A DNA stretch of 64,000 nt. Source: Eublepharis macularius (lineage: Eukaryota; Chordata; Lepidosauria; Squamata; Eublepharidae). The stretch spans positions 159,160,676 to 159,224,675 of the forward strand of contig NC_072792.1 of NCBI RefSeq assembly GCF_028583425.1. The letters are read 5' to 3'. Under the pieces are notes generated by a model, which had not been told where the DNA came from, did no database searches, and saw only the letters and a program-made list of their open reading frames with translations. Below are positions 1 to 11,322 of the stretch, one piece after another. Made by a program: the position numbers and the translations under genes. Numbering within the stretch: the stretch's first letter is position 1; every line of letters begins with the position of its first letter.

Positions 1-1095
1 AAAGCACAGTGCACGATACTTATTAAGCTTTTCTCTCTGATTCTTATCTAAAGTGTTTTACTGTTAAAGGAAACATTTTATCATATAGTGAAGGACTGCT
101 TCCTCCCATACTGTCCAATTAATACCCACTTCACAAGCTCTGTTCTGTGTGTCTTGGCCTCCATAGGGTAGGTAGGTGGTGGTGAGGCCTCTGCTTTGAA
201 ATGCTCTCCTCCTTGAGGCCTACCTGGCCACATCTTGCTATCCTTTAGGCATAAGTCCAAAAGTTTACCCAGTTTTTAACTGAGGGGTCTGTGTTTCTAA
301 AATTGTTTTTATGGTCTGCTTTTGTCTGAGGACTCTTTGACTGTTTTAGACTGCTTATGGCTTTCATACTGATTTTTTAATGATGATTTTATGCTGCTCT
401 TAGATTTTTTTGTATTGCTTTTCTTTGTAAGCCAACTCGAGCAAGTCTCTGGAGAGAGGGCATCTAAATTTTCTGAGTAAATAGTGCATACATTTTCTTT
501 TATGGCATTTACAATGAAATTTCTCTTTCATCTCCCTTGCCACTTTGAGAGTAGGGTTGAAAGAGGATTTTGGATATCAGCTAATTTTTTCCCCATTTTA
601 CACTAGTTTCTACTGTTGGCTGTTTTCTTTTGAATAGAACACTCTAAGTACGAATTGACATTAAAACCATAAATACTCACTTTATTCCAGGATTGTGTGC
701 ATACATGTTGATGAGTTGGATTTGGTCTTGAAATGACATAAGTTTTTCTTACATCAGACCAAGGTCCTCCAAGTCTAGCTTTATTTGTTCGGATTTTGTG
801 TGCATGGAGTAGGGTTTGAAGGGATTTTTACCAGTTTCCCTCTTCCCATTAGAGGTCCATGAGTACCCCCCTTCCCCCAGTTTCATCTGCGCGTGTGTGT
901 GTTGTTGATCAGATCACTTTTATTGTTTTGGAGCAGCTAATTTGTCTACTGAGTAGTTCCAACGTCCTCATCATTAGTTGGTGGTTAATGAAACTAAATC
1001 AAGACTTGGATGTAGGAAGATTTGCACTTAATTATATTAATCATAAATACATGTTTCTAGAAGATGTGGGATTTCAAGTATTTTAATTTCTTTAG
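1..1095 (+). other. RDX intron (part), with a LINE 3' tail
   Basis: Non-coding intron ending in the pyrimidine-rich acceptor before 1096. The only thing recognised is a decayed LINE 3' end at about 160-490 (separate entry). The rest is AT-rich with no supported element; the 75-codon frame at 859-1086 has no recognisable content. Confidence 0.7.
160..490 (+). repeat. L2-type LINE 3'-end fragment
   Basis: Broken reading frames resemble the last codons of L2-type ORF2 (a 'NALLLEAYLA'-like stretch). A T-rich 3' UTR follows, ending in the motif 'gtaagccaactcgagcaag', which is typical of squamate LINE 3' ends. Stops and shifts show an old copy. Confidence 0.5.
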
Positions 1096-2693
<1,598 letters not shown>

Positions 2694-2824
2694 AGCGCAG
2701 CTAGAGAATGAGAAAAAGAAAAGGGAAATAGCAGAAAAAGAAAAGGAAAGAATAGAACGTGAAAAGGAGGAACTGATTGAAAGGCTAAGACAAATTGAAG
2801 AACAGACCATGAAAGCCCAAAAAG
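2694..2824 (+). CDS. RDX: RDX exon: central coiled-coil, first part
   Basis: The exon is 131 bp between 'aatttag' and donor 'gtgagc'. It encodes the highly charged helix beginning [19 protein letters not shown] and ending EEQTMKAQK. The heptad-like Lys/Glu/Arg pattern is that of the ERM alpha-helical domain, which folds back along the FERM head in the closed state. It ends one base into the glutamate codon completed by the next exon. Confidence 0.97.
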
Positions 2825-3054
2825 GTGAGCTCTCACATCATACTTATTTGTTTTAACTTTGTTTTACTTTTTTAGAAGGCAATATTCATTACATTGCTAT
2901 CTAGTTTTTATATTGAAAGATTACTATTTAATAAACACATGAATTTAAATGTTATACTTTTTCTAATGGCAAACTTTGGCCATTTGAATAAGATACAAGT
3001 GGTTTTTGGGAAGCTGATGTGATATCTCATCTTGATTCTGGGAGCTGAATTTGA

Positions 3055-3145
3055 ATGCTGTCTGATTGCATTTTAAAAAATTCTGTAGTCTGCCTTGAGT
3101 CTCAGTGAGGAGTGTAGGCTGTAAACAAAATAAGTAGTTTGACTC
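3055..3145 (+). repeat. LINE 3'-tail fragment
   Basis: The stretch 'tctgccttgagtctcagtga', followed by an A-rich tail, matches the terminal motif of the LINE family seen reversed at 41.63-41.68 kb and again at 59.9 kb. Only the terminal ~90 bp remain. Confidence 0.45.
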
Positions 3146-4121
3146 AAAATTTAATTCAGTTATGAGCTAAGCAGGGGGAGTGAACACTTCAAACAAGAAC
3201 CTTAATTCTAAATCCCTTTTTTAGGGGTAAAATAATTAATTTTTTAATTTATTACTAAGAGTTTTTAATCTCGTTTGTGTAGGTCAGATAATTCAAATAA
3301 TAGTAGAGACTGTATGGAGAAATCGCCCCCCAAGAAAGGGGAGGGGAAAGCGCAACACGAAGGAGGCATACAAGTAAAGGACTTAAAAATGTAACGACTA
3401 TTAGATCCTCATCTATAGCAAGCTACTGTGTGTTCTGATAGTCCGGAAGGGTACAGTCAAACCAGATTTGCTTTTAAATTTAGAAATAAAATCTTTACAC
3501 TCTTAAACTCTTGCATTTGGTTTATTGAGAAAATTTAATACATTGTTATTTTTTGCTACAATTTTTTTTGTTCTTTCTGAATCCTAGCACAACTATAATT
3601 GCGTGACTCATAAAAGCATAACCACGTACCATGTTTTTACATCCAAATTTGTCAGAATACTAGCCAGTTCCTTTTCATAATGGTTCCTTGCAGTCAGTCT
3701 ATTATTTGAAGCACTAAACTTTCACGTGTTACATTTTAATGGCTTCCATTAAGCAAAGGAGAGACTGCGTGTTATATGGCGACTGCTAATATGTTTTGAG
3801 AAACAGAATGGCTCTTGAGTGTCCAGAGTACCGCACCTGGCTGCAGAGGAAACGGCCAGCTTGCTCTCTCTGCTTGATTTGCTCCCATTAGTCATGCCTT
3901 CCTTCAGCCAGCCTCTTCTGGTTTAATTCTGTTGTGTGTCAGCATTGGGTGTGATCCATTTGATCAGACATGCAAGGATACAGTTCAGTGCCTGCAGAAG
4001 AGCTTCTCGCACCACAGGAAGGTGTCACTATTAGTGGAATCGAAGTGTGGGTTGGATCCCACTGTGTATTACCCTTAATCTGAAAAGTAAGCCTTTGTTG
4101 ATGCAAGTGTCAAATGAGAAA

Positions 4122-4345
4122 GCCAGCGTAGTGTTAGCGGTTAGAACGTTAAACTAAATCTGGGAGAACCAGGTTTGAACCTCCACTCTGTCATGGAAAC
4201 TCAGTAGGCAACCTTGGACTCGTCTTTGTCTGCCTAATCTACCTCACAGGGTGGTGGTTGTAAGGATAAAATAGGAGGGGGAAATGATGCAATCCATTTT
4301 GGGTACCCATTGTGGAGAACAACGGTGTTTTAACAATAAAGATGA
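4122..4345 (+). repeat. tRNA-derived SINE (MIR/CORE-like layout)
   Basis: The copy starts with 'gccagcgtagtgttagcggt' (A-box region). It has a B-box-like 'ggtttgaacctcc' and a later 'acctcacagggtggtggttg' segment, as in squamate tRNA-SINEs. It is diverged and no intact tRNA fold is expected. Confidence 0.65.
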
Positions 4346-4465
4346 TGTCATGCAGAATCAATGTTAAAATTCCTTGGACACCTGCTTTAGGGTTTGATCC
4401 AGAAAACTCTGCAGAAGAGCTTGAAAATGGAAGATCTTGAAAAATCCCAGGTTCTTAAAAGCTTG

Positions 4466-5215
4466 CTGAGAACATAAGAACATAAGAACATAAGCAAAGC
4501 CATGTTGGATCAGGCCAGTGGCCCATCCAGTCCAACATTCTGTCACACACAGTGGCTAGAAATCCAGTGCCATCTAAAGGACTGTCAGTGAGGCCAGGAC
4601 ACCAGAAGCCCTCCCACTGCCTTCCTTCCAGCACCAAGACAACAGAGCACCACCTCCCCACAAAGAGAATACCATCTATCTCCTGTGGCTAATAGCCACT
4701 GATGGACCTCTGCTCCATATATTTGTCCAGTCCCCTCTTGAAGCTGGCAATGCTTGTAGCTGCCACCACCTCCTGTGGCAACGAATTCCATGTGTTTATC
4801 ACCCTTTGTGTAAAGTAGTATTTTCTTCTATCTGTTCTAACCCGACTGCTCAATAATTTCATAGAGTGCCCACGAGTTCTTGTATTGTGAGAAAGGGAGA
4901 AAAACACATCTTTCTCGACCTTCTCTAACCCGTGCATTATCTTGTAAACCTCTATCATGTCTCCCCTCAGTCGTCTTTTCTCCAGGCTAAAGAGCCCCAA
5001 GCGCCTCAATCTTTCCTCATAGGGAAAGTGTTCCAACCCTTTAATCATTTTAGTTGCCCTTCTCTGTACTTTTTCCAGTGCTATGATATCTTTTTTAAGG
5101 TGTGGCGACCAGAACTGTACACAGTACTCCAAATGAGGCCTCACCATCGATTTATACAGAGGCATTATGATACCGGCTGATTTGTTTTCAATCCCTTTCC
5201 TAATAACCCCTAGCA
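4466..5215 (-). mobile_element. CR1-type LINE, 5'-truncated copy
   Basis: The minus strand carries an open stretch (stop at 4689) with the CR1-clade signature of the reverse transcriptase C-terminal region. Motifs include NAMLGVIRKGIENK, YKSMVRPHLEYCVQFWSPHL, VQRRATKMIKG, EKRRLRGDMIEVYKIM and NTWNSLPQEVV. The 3' end (left side on the plus strand) carries a tandem octamer tail of the AAGAACAT type at about 4469-4496, the usual CR1-clade terminus. The RT active site is absent, so this is a dead-on-arrival copy truncated near 5215. The coding part is nearly intact, so it is moderately young. Confidence 0.85.
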
Positions 5216-5768
5216 TAGCATTAGCTATGCTAATGCTAATGAGGAATTTTGAAAGATTTTTCAGCAGTGTGTGTAAATTAGTGGGAAGGGTCCAAGGCTT
5301 GGAAAGAAGGATGATGCCTGTGTTCTGTAGCCTACTCATCTGTTGTCAGTGCCATAATTTGCCTTTGGATTTTCTTTTGGCACTTTACCTGTTGCCTTCT
5401 CTTCTGCTTTTGACTCGTGTGATGGTCAGGAGCTTCACATAAATGCAAATTCCTTTTGAGAACTGAGTACTGAGGCATTGCACAGTTCTTTAAGCTGTTG
5501 AAAAACATATTGATAACGACCTGTGGAAGCTCCACTCAGAGTGACCAGAAAAACCACTTGTTGTTTGATTATCATTTGACTGAGGTTTGAGCCGCAGCGC
5601 AAACAAAATTAGTTCTCAGTTAAATCTGCGACAGCAGTGTAGGACCCCATCATCTTGGAAGTCTTTGGGTGATTTATGTTTTTACCTTGATGTTCCTCCA
5701 ATATGGATGGGGATTAAATCCGGCCTTGTGCATGAAGCATGTGATAACCGTTATAAAATCTTGCACAG

Positions 5769-5929
5769 AATTGGAAGAACAGACAAGAAGAGCTCTAGAG
5801 CTGGACCAGGAACGGAAGAAAGCAAAAGAGGAAGCAGAACGCCTGGAAAAGGAACGCAGAGCAGCAGAAGAGGCAAAGGCCACACTTGCAAAACAGGCTG
5901 CTGACCAGATGAAGAATCAGGAGCAGCTG
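5769..5929 (+). CDS. RDX: RDX exon: central coiled-coil, second part
   Basis: The exon is 161 bp, with acceptor 'cttgcacag' and donor 'gtaaga'. It encodes [18 protein letters not shown], then [19 protein letters not shown], and ends NQEQL on a codon boundary. It continues the ERM alpha-helical domain with no break. Confidence 0.97.
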
Positions 5930-7137
5930 GTAAGAAGTGAATAGTCCCTAAGTTTATAAGTCTCTAATGTCAAAGCACAAAACGTAACTAAACATAGTTG
6001 CTATTCATCTTGAGTTGTAAAGTATAAAAATAAGGGCAACATTCTGTGTACGAAGCTATGGTACTATTTATGGCTACATTTAGATGCCGTGACAACTTGC
6101 CATGATGTCTGCATGCAGGCACTGGTGAATTGAAGTTTGATTCAGAGCTTTCTAAATCTGGATTCTTCTACTATGTTTTACCCTTTCCTTTGGAAAGGAG
6201 GCAGAACCAGGCAAGCACACAAGCATAGCAACAAGTTGTGTTCGTGCCTCTCTATGTTTGATGCCCGAATGCAGCCTGTGAGCTGCATGATGCTGCCTGC
6301 CAAGTGATGACGTCACACTGAACAGAATTCTCTCGCCGGAGAAGGCATGAACAGCTCCTTTTGAGTTTTCAGGATCTTACGAAAAAGTTAATGCTTTGCC
6401 ATGCTTCTGAAACAGTGTGTCACTGTTGCCAGCTCAGCTGGTTGCTGTTAACAGAGTAGTATTAAGTAATTTGGTTATGTACTTCGTAGTCTAGCAATAT
6501 TTCAATGGTTGGATGTGCATTATCTTAAGCTTATGATATGAAATAAATGGTTTCCGTATTTTAAAATAAATTATGAGCCTTGTATTACATAAAAATATGG
6601 GTATTGAACTTTCTGGGGAAATGCTTTCAAAGTTTCTGTGTGCTGGTATGCTGGCTCTAGATAAGTCATTTATAAGGTTACTGTGCATTTATAGAGCAGG
6701 TCCAGGAACTATGAATGGGTTAGAGCAAAGGGGCAGGTCTCACCTTTCTCTCTGTTCTTGCATCCCTGGAAAAGCTGGGATTCGAAGCCACAGCTTGAAG
6801 GGGCAGCAAAGTCACTCCTCCCTTGCACAATCTTTGTCTGAAAACTGAGAGAGGTCACATATGATTTCATCTGATCCTTCCTTCTTACTGCAGGCCAGGG
6901 TATCGCCTGCCACTCTGTTCCCTAGAGCCACCTGAACCCCAGGAACAGCTTTTGGAAGGACATGGGAGACTGCTGAGGAAGGGGAGAGACCCATTTTGTG
7001 AACTTACTCTGTTAATGCTTTCTTGGCAACTAATTCAGTGTTTCATAATTTGCCTGAAATTGCCAGGAAAAATGATATGGAGCTACAGATTCTTCCATTG
7101 TGTACTAAAGTGGATCACTTTTATTTTTCCCTTTTAG
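5930..7137 (+). other. RDX intron, nothing recognised
   Basis: The intron is 1,208 bp, ending in 'cccttttag'. No element could be assigned. Short frames on both strands have no family resemblance. Confidence 0.6.
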
Positions 7138-7230
7138 GCAGCAGAACTTGCTGAATTCACTGCAAAGATTGCGCTTTTGGAAGAGGCCAAGAAGAAGAAG
7201 GAAGAAGAAGCTTCAGAATGGCAGCACAAA
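7138..7230 (+). CDS. RDX: RDX exon: end of coiled-coil
   Basis: The exon is 93 bp, exactly 31 codons, with phase 0 at both ends. It encodes [20 protein letters not shown] and ends SEWQHK, with donor 'gtaatt'. The lysine/glutamate run marks the distal end of the helical rod. Confidence 0.97.
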
Positions 7231-7373
7231 GTAATTTTTCTGCACAGTAAAGCTGGGATTTGTGAATTGAAAGCCGTTCTGAAATATATGCTAAGGCTGC
7301 CAAAAAATAATAAAAACAACAACAAATGTGTAGTTATATGTTGGCTGACAATATTTGTTATGAAAGGGGAGCC

Positions 7374-7392
7374 AGACTGGCAGTGCAATTCT
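7374..7392. repeat. Target-site duplication, left copy (L1)
   Basis: The left copy agactggcagtgcaattct and the copy at 7990-8008 (agactgacagtgcaattct) match at 18 of 19 bases and bracket the L1 fragment. The duplicated sequence includes the first bases of the palindromic MITE. Confidence 0.8.
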
Positions 7393-7989
7393 TTTTTTTT
7401 AGTTTTATCTTTTTATTTAATTTTCCAAACTGAACAACAACAAAATCAAAACAATGAGTTACATCCAATTAAGACATTGGTGGTAAAATAAGTTGACTTT
7501 CAATTATATATAGTATTAATTTTCAAAGATTAATACAACAATGAATAGAGATGAGAAGAAGTAGGTTGTAAACAGTTGAGTTCTAAATACGCGTAAAATG
7601 GAAGCCATTTTTCCCAAAAATCTGTTTCTAGGGGGTAATTGGTTCCAATTGGTGTAACTTGTCATCCATTCTTTCCATAATTGTATGGTTCCAAATTTTC
7701 ACCATCCACAGCTCAATAGTTGGTGGTGATTTATCTTTCCGTTTTGTTGCTATTGCACTTTTGGCTGCTACTAACAGTGAATTAACAAGATCTCGTCTGA
7801 TGCTGGGGATTGGTAATTGTTCCCATAATCCTAAAAAATTATTTTCGGTGAGAATGGAATGTCAGATCCTATTATCTCTCTAATAGCATTTAATACTTCT
7901 TTTCAAAATTTTACAATATATGGACATCCCCACCAGTAGTGGGCAAAGGTTCCCCCCCCCTCCTTTACAACCTTTCCAGAAAAGAGGTG
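7393..7989 (-). mobile_element. L1-type LINE fragment (ORF2 C-terminal region)
   Basis: Read on the minus strand, broken frames carry the L1 ORF2 C-terminal signature: a 'HYWWGCP' box (compare HCWWEC), then LLVAAKSAIATKRKDKSPP and IELWMVKIW. Stops interrupt the frame, one of them at the position of the conserved tryptophan after the WW box. The 3' end is a short poly(A), seen as poly(T) on the plus strand at 7393-7400. A 19-bp target-site duplication brackets it, as expected for target-primed L1 insertion. It is 5'-truncated to about 600 bp. Confidence 0.75.
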
Positions 7990-7996
7990 AGACTGA

Positions 7997-8060
7997 CAGT
8001 GCAATTCTAAGCAAAGCCACGGAAGACTTCGAAGGTGTAACTCTGTTTAGGGTTGTGCTG
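7997..8060. mobile_element. Palindromic MITE, degenerate copy
   Basis: The left arm 'cagtgcaattctaagcaaag' and a right arm ending 'agggttgtgctg' are rough inverted repeats of each other. They match the better preserved copy at 57737-57834. The L1 fragment inserted near its left end. Confidence 0.55.
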
Positions 8061-8703
8061 TTAACTTCTCTGCTCTTTGCCCTACCTCTGGTTTTCCTCT
8101 AGCCAGGATTCCCCTGAGTCCACTGTGTGTACTTTCCTTTTGGTCAGGGTCTGGATACTTGGTTCCAGGAGATTCCAAGGGCAGATAAACCTGGTGTTCC
8201 AATGCTAAATTGATTTCCTTTGTTAGGTTGTATAGGGACTTAGAAATATCTTTAAAATAGATCTGTGCCCAAGGAATTTTTTTTATGCCTCTTCCTAAAT
8301 TTCAAGTCTAAACTTGAACTTCTTGCTTGGTTATAAACAGCAAAAGCTGCTGATTCTTCTAAATTGTTCAATAGGGTCGGGGTGGTTTATCACTGTTCCT
8401 TTGCACTGTTTTTTCATCAGCTGACTACAGCCAAACATATCTTTAGAAAGCAGAGCTGGTTCGCTGCAGTGACGCTCCACTTGGCTTCTCATCTAGTAGA
8501 CTTCAAGTAACATTACCTACAAATCATAAAGAAAAACTATAACCTCCAACTTCTCAGTAAAGTCAGTTTGAGCCCATTGAAGGCCAATCCCACACTCCTG
8601 TAATTCTTCCCCAGGATATGCAATACAAGCCTCTATTCCGATACAAGTATGGTGGCTTTTAGTAGTCTGTGGACTTATAAAGTAATCTTTATTGCTCTTT
8701 TAG

Positions 8704-8946
8704 GCATTTGCAGCCCAAGAAGATTTGGAAAAGACCAAAGAAGAACTGAAGACTGTGATGTCAGCTCCTCCGCCACCTCCACCGCCACCAGTAATTCCTC
8801 CTACAGAGAATGAACACGATGAACAGGATGAAAATAATGCTGAAGCTAGTGCAGAATTGGCTTCTGAAGGGGTTGAGAATCACAGGAGTGAGGAAGAACG
8901 AGTAACAGAGACACAGAAGAATGAACGTGTTAAGAAACAGCTCCAG
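8704..8946 (+). CDS. RDX: RDX exon: poly-proline hinge and acidic linker
   Basis: The exon is 243 bp, 81 codons, phase 0, with acceptor 'ctcttttag' and donor 'gtaaca'. It encodes [20 protein letters not shown], then a run of eight prolines ([13 protein letters not shown]), an acidic stretch ([15 protein letters not shown]), and ends NERVKKQLQ at the start of the C-terminal actin-binding domain. The proline run separates radixin and ezrin from moesin, and the acidic stretch after it is radixin-like. In the family this linker is the flexible hinge between the helical rod and the C-ERMAD. Confidence 0.97.
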
Positions 8947-11157
8947 GTAACAGCACCTTAGAAGGAGCATGTGGCATGGGCTCCAATTCAGAGAGCTCTG
9001 TTACGTATGCCGGTTTATGCTCACTAAAGTTTTGTTCTTTTTTTGAAACTGTCACTCCTTACCCTATCACAATCTGCTTTTGAAACTTTAAAACTTATTT
9101 GTATATTTAGAGCAGTTATGTCCTGATCCTTCAGCTGAAAGCTTATGGGGTGATTTGCATACTTCTGACAGTAAAAACAAAAAGCTGGAAAGGAAATCAC
9201 TAAAATAATCAACAGTGTAAACAGTGGAAAGTCTTAGCCAATATTTTCAAGGTTCCCAAGGGGTTGATGTTCTGGCTGGACTCTCAGGGCTAATTGTGCG
9301 ATTCACTGACTTGTGGCCATAGGGTTATGTTACTTTGCAGAAATGTTATGTTCCATACATGTCACATATTTAGGCACCCCTTTATAGTAAAATAATAATG
9401 CAGAGGACAGCACCTTAAAGTCTGCTTTTAAATACTAGAAAAATATATGTTCTGATGGGAGGGACTGTGACTTCATGATAGAGCGCAAAGCTTTGCATGC
9501 TGAATGTCTCAAGTTCAGTCCTTGGCATCCTCAGAGCTGCTGCCAGTCAGAGTAGACGATACTGTGCTTGGTAGACCATTGGATGGACTGACTGATATAA
9601 GGGACGGAGGCTCAAGTCTTCAAACATTGCATTTGTTCTGTTTGACTGTTCAACATCAAACTGTTTAACCAAGCCTAAAATGAAATTTACACTTTAATTC
9701 AAGTGCTTGAAGTCGGCTGTTAAGTTCCCTTTATAAAGTCTCTGATCCCTTTAATAATGCATAGAAGGCAGCATTTACTTCAGAAGGACATCAAAACCAA
9801 TATACAAGCTTCCTGGAAATATCATTTTATGTTTAAGCATTATTTTCAAAGATACAAATCTGTGATACAAGTAGCACGATCCTTCAGTTAGTTGAAAATT
9901 TTTTCCAATAGCCTAACAGATTTAACTAACCCCCGCCCCCCCCTGCCCCCACATGTTTCTGTTTCACAAGATGGTTTTGAGGGATGTAGCTAGCAAGCCA
10001 CTGCCTTGAAAAATTAATGTCACTCGGGTGCTTATCCTTATTCCACGCCCCCAATTCTGTCATTCTTCCCCAGGATATGCAATGCAAGCCTTAGGTGATC
10101 CTTTGAAAACTGCTCTCTGAAAGAATGCTGGGTTGGCGCCAAGCTCTCATGAACAGAGTGAGCTCATGTAAGTGGATCTTTCCTTCCTCTGCACCCCAGT
10201 TCCCCTCAAACACAGCTGAGGGTTGAAGGACTCTCCAGAACAATATTCCACGTGGCCCAGGGATTGTGGCAGAAAGGAGAAAACAGCTGGAGTTGCCCCT
10301 GCCCTTTTACGCTTGGATGACGTGCTGTTCTGGAGGATCCCCAGACCCTCAGCATTGGTTTGGAGGGGCCACAAAGGGAAAGCCTAAAAGATCTGCTTCT
10401 GTGAACTCATTCCATTCACAGGAAATTGACTGCAAACCATTGTGTGTATTAATGCTACGCTCTTGAACTTTGTGTTTGAAATGTTCCCTGCTTTCAGAGA
10501 ACCTTTTTTGTTGGTAGCAGGCTTTTCATATTGGAGGTATTGATAGGAAGTTTATAGAATTTTATAACTGTTATATTTCAAGTCTTTCAATTTCCTGTTA
10601 GCCTTGCACATGTGTCCTCCCTTTGTTGGTAGGCAGAAAATATTCTTACAGTTGTGTAGCAGCAGTCCTGCATGAATGTTTGGTTTAATGTCATTTGACC
10701 TTCATATTAGCGTGTCGTGATTTGTGGCTCCGGGCCACAATTCAAAGAGCTGTACAGCCAGCTCCATGTACCTAGCTCAGTTTCTGTGCTGTCTCTTTCT
10801 CCCCCCTCCCCCTTTTCTGAGGATCTGCCTCACCATGCTGATGGATAAATTGCCTACAAAACACTACCAGGGATAGGTGGAAGGAGAACACTGGCGTACA
10901 CATGCAATACATTTTAGATCACAACCAGCATGTTAGCAATTCAAGTAGTAAGAGCACTACAACTATCTGAGTCAGATTTTGTTTTTGTTAATCTTGGTGT
11001 AGCTTGCTTCCCGTATTCTGTGTATGTGTTCAGGCTGTCTGGTTGGGAGAGTAAGGCCATAGGGCTGAGTTAGACTGGATGAACTTCTTATACCAGATGA
11101 AACGTTGCTTAAAGACTAGTAGTGTGAATGTCTAAACTCTGGGATTTTGTTCAACAG
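8947..11157 (+). other. RDX intron with a tRNA-SINE
   Basis: The intron is 2,211 bp. It contains a degraded tRNA-derived SINE (9452-9605), a C-rich tract near 9930-9950 and the second copy of a 30-bp repeat (10062-10091). The rest is unassigned. Confidence 0.6.
9452..9605 (+). repeat. tRNA-derived SINE, 'trash' family copy 1
   Basis: The motif 'gatagagcgcaaagctttgc' followed by 'tcaagttcagtccttggcat' resembles tRNA A and B boxes. Downstream 'ctgctgccagtcagagtaga' continues the same family, which is also seen at 48.2 and 50.3 kb and reversed at 16.6 kb. Confidence 0.65.
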
Positions 11158-11322
11158 GCCCTGAGTTCCGAGTTAGCACAAGCAAGGGATGAAACCAAGA
11201 AAACTCAGAATGACGTCCTTCATGCTGAGAATGTCAAAGCAGGCCGTGATAAATACAAGACTCTTCGACAGATCAGACAAGGCAATACAAAGCAGCGCAT
11301 TGATGAATTTGAAGCAATGTGA
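11158..11322 (+). CDS. RDX: RDX last coding exon: C-ERMAD actin-binding tail
   Basis: The exon has acceptor 'ttcaacag' and stop TGA at 11320-11322. It encodes [20 protein letters not shown], then [19 protein letters not shown], and ends [10 protein letters not shown]. This is the F-actin-binding C-terminus, which also docks on the FERM head to close the molecule. The regulatory threonine in [11 protein letters not shown] falls at position 564 when counted back from a 583-residue end; its phosphorylation opens ERM proteins. The tail is fully conserved, so the gene looks functional. Confidence 0.98.

Larger units (their letters stand above)
2825..5768 (+). other. RDX intron with SINE and CR1 insertions
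   Basis: The intron is 2,944 bp. It contains a LINE tail (3055-3145), a tRNA-derived SINE (4122-4345) and a CR1-type fragment in reverse orientation (4466-5215). Between 3150 and 4120, and between 5340 and 5768, nothing is recognised. Confidence 0.7.
7231..8703 (+). other. RDX intron with L1 and palindromic MITE
   Basis: The intron is 1,473 bp. An L1 fragment (7393-7989) lies inside a small palindromic element that resumes at 7997-8060. From about 8070 to 8703 only a 30-bp dispersed repeat (8603-8632) is noted. Confidence 0.7.
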
